Part shown: in pieces, positions 7,779 through 9,931 of the stretch | Layout of the letters: each line of letters starts with the position of its first letter | Position numbering within the stretch: position 1 is the stretch's first letter | Assembly (NCBI GenBank): GCA_964571815.1 | Contig: CAZNDN010000141.1 | Location: 1-9,931 of the forward strand | Reading direction: 5' to 3' | Length of the DNA: 9,931 nt | Source of the DNA: CAZNDN01 sp964571815 | GTDB taxonomy: Bacteria; Fibrobacterota; Chitinivibrionia; Chitinivibrionales; WJKA01 | Program-made: the position numbers and the translations under genes | Notes under the pieces: generated by a model | The model's input: the letters and a program-made list of their open reading frames with translations, nothing else | Told to the model about the DNA's origin: nothing | Database searches by the model: none

Positions 7779-7808
7779 AAGATACCTTTCTCCGCCCGCG
7801 GAGCGCAA
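7779..7808 (-). promoter_or_regulatory. Possible sigma-70-type promoter of the B12 operon
   Basis: On the minus strand TTGCGC (7808-7803) and TATCTT (7784-7779) are separated by 18 nt. Each matches four of the six sigma-70 consensus bases. A transcript starting near 7772 would begin about a dozen bases before the riboswitch P1 stem, which is the expected place. Both boxes are weak and no other evidence is available from the sequence. Confidence 0.3.
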
Positions 7809-7903
7809 GCCGCACGGGATACGCGTGCATCAGCATGCAGCATGGTCCCCGGCACGTCACGTTTTTCTCTTCCAGAGAGCTGTTCGATATTTCTTTCGTG
7901 CAT

Positions 7904-8170
7904 AGCTCCCGCGACTACGAGGCTTCGCCGCTGTTTCAGGTGGTGCGCGAGCACTTCGACGACTTCGCGCGAGGGTGTGCCCTGAGCGCTATCAGGAAAT
8001 CTACGGGTACACACCTTCGCTCTACGAGCTACAGCGGGGCAGGCTGGAGGCCTGTAATCCGGGCATCCCTTGACAAGTTCGTGAAGTGCGGTGATCTGAA
8101 GCAGGGGTTTGCGCGGGTGCGTTGCCCGGACCGCGGCATTGCAAGCCAGGGAAATGTCTATCCTCCGTAG
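7904..8170 (+). pseudogene. IS91-like transposase, N-terminal remnant
   Basis: The plus strand reads S-S-R-D-Y-E-A-S-P-L-F-Q-V-V-R-E-H-F-D-D-F-A-R, and after a gap WRPVIRASLDKFVKCGDLK followed by Q-G-F-A-R-V-R-C-P-D-R-G. These match in order the N-terminal region of IS91-type transposases, which lead into a zinc-ribbon and then an HUH tyrosine nuclease. Between them the frame reads nonsense, but the alternative frame reads C-P-E-R-Y-Q-E-I-Y-G-Y, which fits the family. So there is a +1 shift near 7974 and a second indel restores the frame before WRPVI. In CPDRG an arginine replaces the expected second cysteine of a CPxCG knuckle. Family similarity stops there, followed by a TAG at 8168-8170. 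The catalytic domain is absent. It is a dead fragment, identified from remembered family motifs. Confidence 0.65.
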
Positions 8171-8268
8171 TCATTTGGAAGCCTTTCATCTACAGGGTGA
8201 CGAGACAATCTCACATTGGTGCGACAGTTTTGAGGCAATCTTGTCGGGGGCATTGCGTTGCTATGCGT

Positions 8269-8580
8269 TCATGCCCCTCGTTTCTTTAACGCACCCCGAA
8301 CAAATTGCGGATCACGGGCGCAATGAAAAAGCCCAAAAACAACTATTCTTTCACCTTACATCCGGAAATAGATCGCATGGGGAAAGCGTCTCAGCAAACG
8401 CCGGCGAAAGCTATCGTAGACGGTCATATAGAGCAAAGGGTTATGGGTGATTTCATGAGAGCACGCGTAGAAAAGCCGAAGAAATTCTTCCCCAAGGCCG
8501 GAGGATTTCCGGTCATACCACAAATACCCGGCAATTGCATCTTCATCAACTTCGGGAAGAAATGAAAGAGAATATTTTAT
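8269..8580 (-). pseudogene. ParE/RelE-type toxin, start codon lost and interrupted by TAA
   Basis: The minus strand holds a 103-codon ParE-like reading frame: it reads K-Y-S-L-S-F-L-P-E-V-D-E-D-A-I-A-G-Y-L-W-Y-D, then G-L-G-E-E-F-L-R-L-F-Y-A-C (28-40), RRRLLRRFPHAIYF (59-72), and after the break GERIVVFGLFHCARDP (76-91). That is the normal order and length of the RelE/ParE fold, a family of gyrase poisons or ribosome-dependent RNases. Two lesions are seen. The first codon, where the family starts with ATG, is ATA (8580-8578), and no ATG, GTG or TTG lies between it and the in-frame TAA upstream. Codon 75, normally a Glu before G-E-R, is TAA (8358-8356). The codons after it remain in frame with good family similarity up to TGA at 8271-8269, so decay looks recent. 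It follows the antitoxin gene with a 4-nt overlap. Confidence 0.8.
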
Positions 8581-8798
8581 TTTCCAGAATTAATCCGTGT
8601 TTGAAGCTCCTCCAGTGTAAGCAGCTTTCCTGGATTCTTTTTGTAATTTGCCAGCCTGCGATCCAGTTCTTTCTTATGGCTGTCCGGCACATCGATACGT
8701 CCTTCTTCGAGGCTGATATCATCCCATAAATCTTCGACCAGAAGAATCTTTTCTGAAGGACTCAGGTCGGCTATCCCTGGAATATCGGACGGTTTCAT
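8577..8798 (-). CDS. Antitoxin, addiction-module component (TIGR02574-like)
   Basis: This small acidic protein of 73 residues begins MKPSDIPGIADLSPSEKILL and continues VEDLWDDISLEE (21-32), with DRRLANYKKNPGKLLTLEEL at about 46-65. The motif S-P-S-E-K-I-L-L-V-E-D-L-W-D-x-I is the hallmark of a common antitoxin family paired with ParE/RelE toxins; these proteins bind and neutralise the toxin and often repress their own operon. ATG 8798-8796 is supported by an AAGGAG Shine-Dalgarno (8812-8807) 8 nt upstream; a longer in-frame extension reads as noise. The stop TAA (8579-8577) overlaps the first codon of the toxin remnant. The frame is intact although the toxin next to it is broken. The surrounding DNA is visibly richer in A and T than the B12 operon, which fits separate acquisition. 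Confidence 0.85.
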   Translation of the reverse strand: MKPSDIPGIADLSPSEKILLVEDLWDDISLEEGRIDVPDSHKKELDRRLANYKKNPGKLLTLEELQTRINSGK

Positions 8799-8832
8799 AG
8801 CTTTATCTCCTTGAAGCGTTTTTATGAAAAAT

Positions 8833-8861
8833 ACATCATTATTGCAACCATTGCTTGTCAA
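8833..8861 (-). promoter_or_regulatory. Possible promoter of the antitoxin-toxin locus
   Basis: On the minus strand a perfect -35 box TTGACA lies at 8861-8856. At 17 nt spacing the -10 position reads TGATGT (8838-8833), a poor match, so the -10 element is uncertain; the region downstream is AT-rich. Transcription would start about 30 nt before the antitoxin ATG. Confidence 0.35.
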
Positions 8862-8888
8862 GAAAAGGACTTTTTCGAAAGGTTCACC

Positions 8889-8910
8889 TGGTATATGACT
8901 TGGTATATGA
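8889..8910. repeat. Short direct repeat TGGTATATGA, possible operator
   Basis: TGGTATATGA occurs twice on the plus strand, at 8889-8898 and 8901-8910, a spacing of 12 nt, about one helical turn. It lies 28 nt upstream of the candidate -35 box of the antitoxin gene. Autoregulating toxin-antitoxin operons often have repeated operators near the promoter, so an operator is possible; chance is not excluded. Confidence 0.3.
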
Positions 8911-9137
8911 AAAGACACATACCGCACTATACGGAATCTATCTATTGCATGCAGAACCGCACCGGTTCCAGAAAAGCTGCAACCGTTCAGCATCATGCTT
9001 ACTACACTCAATCGTTACCGCAGCCTTGTTGCGAAAGTCGAAATGCTGGAATATGTGCCTGAAATCGCGACTGCTCAAAACGCCCTTGGCGTGCCTGTGA
9101 CGCCGCGGCCGGGCGAAGGCTATGTCCACAACCGCGG

Positions 9138-9255
9138 AATCGTTGACTTCCGGACTCAAATCAGTGATATTTGATGGGCCCCGGGCCCGATGCAGCAGCC
9201 GGGACAGGAAGATGCGAGACGCTCAAGATTCCTTTGTGCGGGTGGCCGCCGGGAG
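9138..9255. repeat. 179-bp-offset tandem repeat, first unit
   Basis: Placed against the sequence 179 bp downstream without any gap, this stretch is about two thirds identical (78 of 118 by hand count). Anchors include ATATTTGA at 9167-9174 and GGTGGCCGCCGG at 9241-9252, both exactly 179 bp from their partners. Similarity fades after about 9255. No known repeat family is recognised. Confidence 0.65.
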
Positions 9256-9316
9256 GCCTTTGCGTGCCTGTGCCGCCGTAGCCTGGCGAAGACGCAAGCC
9301 ATACCCGGAATTCCAA

Positions 9317-9434
9317 AGTCGTTACTCTACGGGCCAAAATCAGCTATATTTGAACAGCGGCATACCCGAGGCCAACGCCAGGAAAAGACGATACGAGGTA
9401 CTCAACGTTCGTTCGCGCAGGTGGCGGCCGGCAG
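9317..9434. repeat. 179-bp-offset tandem repeat, second unit
   Basis: This is the partner of the unit at 9138-9255, with the matching anchors ATATTTGA at 9346-9353 and GGTGGCGGCCGG at 9420-9431. As 179 is not a multiple of three, the two units read in different frames relative to each other. Mismatches are spread over all three codon positions, more at the second and third, so coding origin is undecided. Confidence 0.65.
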
Positions 9435-9452
9435 TTCCGCCTCGGATATGAG

Positions 9453-9898
9453 GTGAACGGAGGAAAAGAGAACTACTATCCATTACCACCTATGAGCCGT
9501 CCTCGCCGGCAGACGTATTCAATACGTATGCCAAACGCACCTGTATCGAGGAACGCCACAAACAATTCAAACGGACGTGGAATATCGGCAAGTTTTCATC
9601 GCCTCACCGCGCACTGGTGGAAACCCATGTACTTTTCACTTTGCTGACCTACTCACTGGTGCAGCTCTACCTCTCAAAAAACCACCTCTCCGCTCTTGCC
9701 GATAAAACAATCGATTCACTGCGACACGAAGAACGTCTGGGTAAAGACAGTGTCGTGGTTTACGGAAAACAAAATTTCGCCGTGTTCGATTTGGACGAGT
9801 ACACTTCTATCGTGGCGCATCTCCAACCCCAGCCACGCGAGCGATTCTGTACGTGGCTGGAGCGCTTTCGCAAAAACGGAAAGATGCGCACCCCCTGA
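9453..9898 (+). pseudogene. DDE (IS4-like) transposase, C-terminal fragment with frameshift
   Basis: From 9482 to the TGA at 9896-9898 the plus strand reads one continuous frame: I-T-T-Y-E-P-S-S-P-A-D-V-F-N-T-Y-A-K-R-T, then CIEERHKQFKRTWNIGKFSS, then HVLFTLLTYSLVQLYLSKNH, and ends in R-F-R-K-N-G-K-M-R-T-P. The glutamate-bearing I-E-E-R-H-K-Q-F-K helix followed by a hydrophobic L-L-T-Y-S-L-V-Q-L-Y-L segment is the typical C-terminal catalytic part of DDE transposases of the IS4 group. Just upstream, 9453-9482 continues the likely protein (N-G-G-K-E-N-Y-Y-P) in another frame, so a single-base indel lies near 9480. The two N-terminal catalytic aspartates are not found upstream. It is a non-functional remnant; I cannot fix the exact IS family or its ends. 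Confidence 0.7.
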
Positions 9899-9931
9899 GG
9901 AGCATGGACCCACCACACTGAGCAAACCCCA

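Larger units (their letters stand above)
8911..9452. other. Stretch without a convincing gene
   Basis: I see no gene with recognisable motifs here. The best small frame runs from ATG 8995 to TGA 9174 on the plus strand (59 codons, including L-G-V-P-V-T-P-R-P-G-E-G-Y-V-H-N-R). It has no Shine-Dalgarno and no family I recognise. Several longer open frames at 9122-9456 overlap one another in different frames, as expected in GC-rich noncoding DNA. The right part is occupied by the two repeat units described separately, and the end may hold decayed upstream parts of the transposase fragment that follows. Confidence 0.5.

Noticed and set aside
7776..7903. Continuation of the 201-codon plus-strand frame that opens at 7565
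   Set aside because: Its first part runs antisense through the riboswitch and promoter and has no protein similarity; only the part from 7904 resembles a transposase.
8305..8565. Plus-strand frame of 86 codons (starting M-R-I-T-G-A-M-K-K-P-K)
   Set aside because: It is the shadow of the ParE-like toxin on the other strand, whose reading frame carries clear family motifs.
8889..8910. CRISPR-like repeat
   Set aside because: Only two 10-nt copies with a 2-nt gap; no spacer structure.
8799..9011. Longer antitoxin start at 9011
   Set aside because: The added residues do not resemble the family, whereas ATG 8798 has AAGGAG at good spacing and yields the usual antitoxin length.
8995..9174. 59-codon plus-strand frame as a gene
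   Set aside because: No ribosome binding site and no recognisable family; mentioned within the gene-free stretch only.
9122..9456. Two overlapping plus-strand frames of 109 and 88 codons
   Set aside because: They overlap each other in different frames across the repeat pair, lack ribosome binding sites, and codon-position bias is not clear enough to call either a gene.

Overview
The window looks like a piece of a Gram-negative, GC-rich bacterial chromosome. It encodes a TonB-dependent outer-membrane receptor, a lipoprotein and a periplasmic binding protein, so an outer membrane is present. I cannot name the phylum from the sequence alone.

The left three quarters (1-7770) is one minus-strand cobalamin (B12) operon. 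A cobalamin riboswitch (7595-7760) with a weak promoter just upstream leads into, in transcription order: a BtuB-type TonB-dependent receptor (5524-7566), a beta-propeller lipoprotein (4380-5486), the periplasmic binding protein BtuF (3487-4374), the ABC ATPase BtuD (2693-3490), the FecCD-type permease BtuC (1704-2696), cobyric acid synthase CbiP/CobQ (160-1707) and the start of cobinamide-phosphate synthase CbiB (1-173, cut by the window edge). The genes after the lipoprotein gene are 5 nt apart or overlap, mostly by ATGA. The logic is corrinoid capture at the surface, passage through BtuB, periplasmic hand-over to BtuF, import by BtuCD, then amidation and aminopropanol attachment in the cytoplasm. 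The lipoprotein sits where a surface corrinoid-capturing partner of BtuB would be expected and recalls BtuG of Bacteroides. That role is an inference from position and fold.

The right quarter (7771-9931) is a decaying accessory strip. It holds an IS91-like transposase N-terminal remnant (7904-8170, plus). Next is a minus-strand toxin-antitoxin locus whose antitoxin (8577-8798) is intact and has a good ribosome binding site, while its ParE-like toxin (8269-8580) has lost its start codon (ATA) and carries an in-frame TAA at codon 75. Then come about 650 bases without a convincing gene, containing an imperfect tandem duplication with an exact 179-bp offset, and finally the frameshifted C-terminal part of a DDE transposase (9453-9898, plus).

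The observations most worth following are the BtuG-like propeller in the B12 operon, the disarmed toxin next to a preserved antitoxin, the hairpin that puts the btuB start codon in its loop just after the riboswitch, and the 179-bp repeat.
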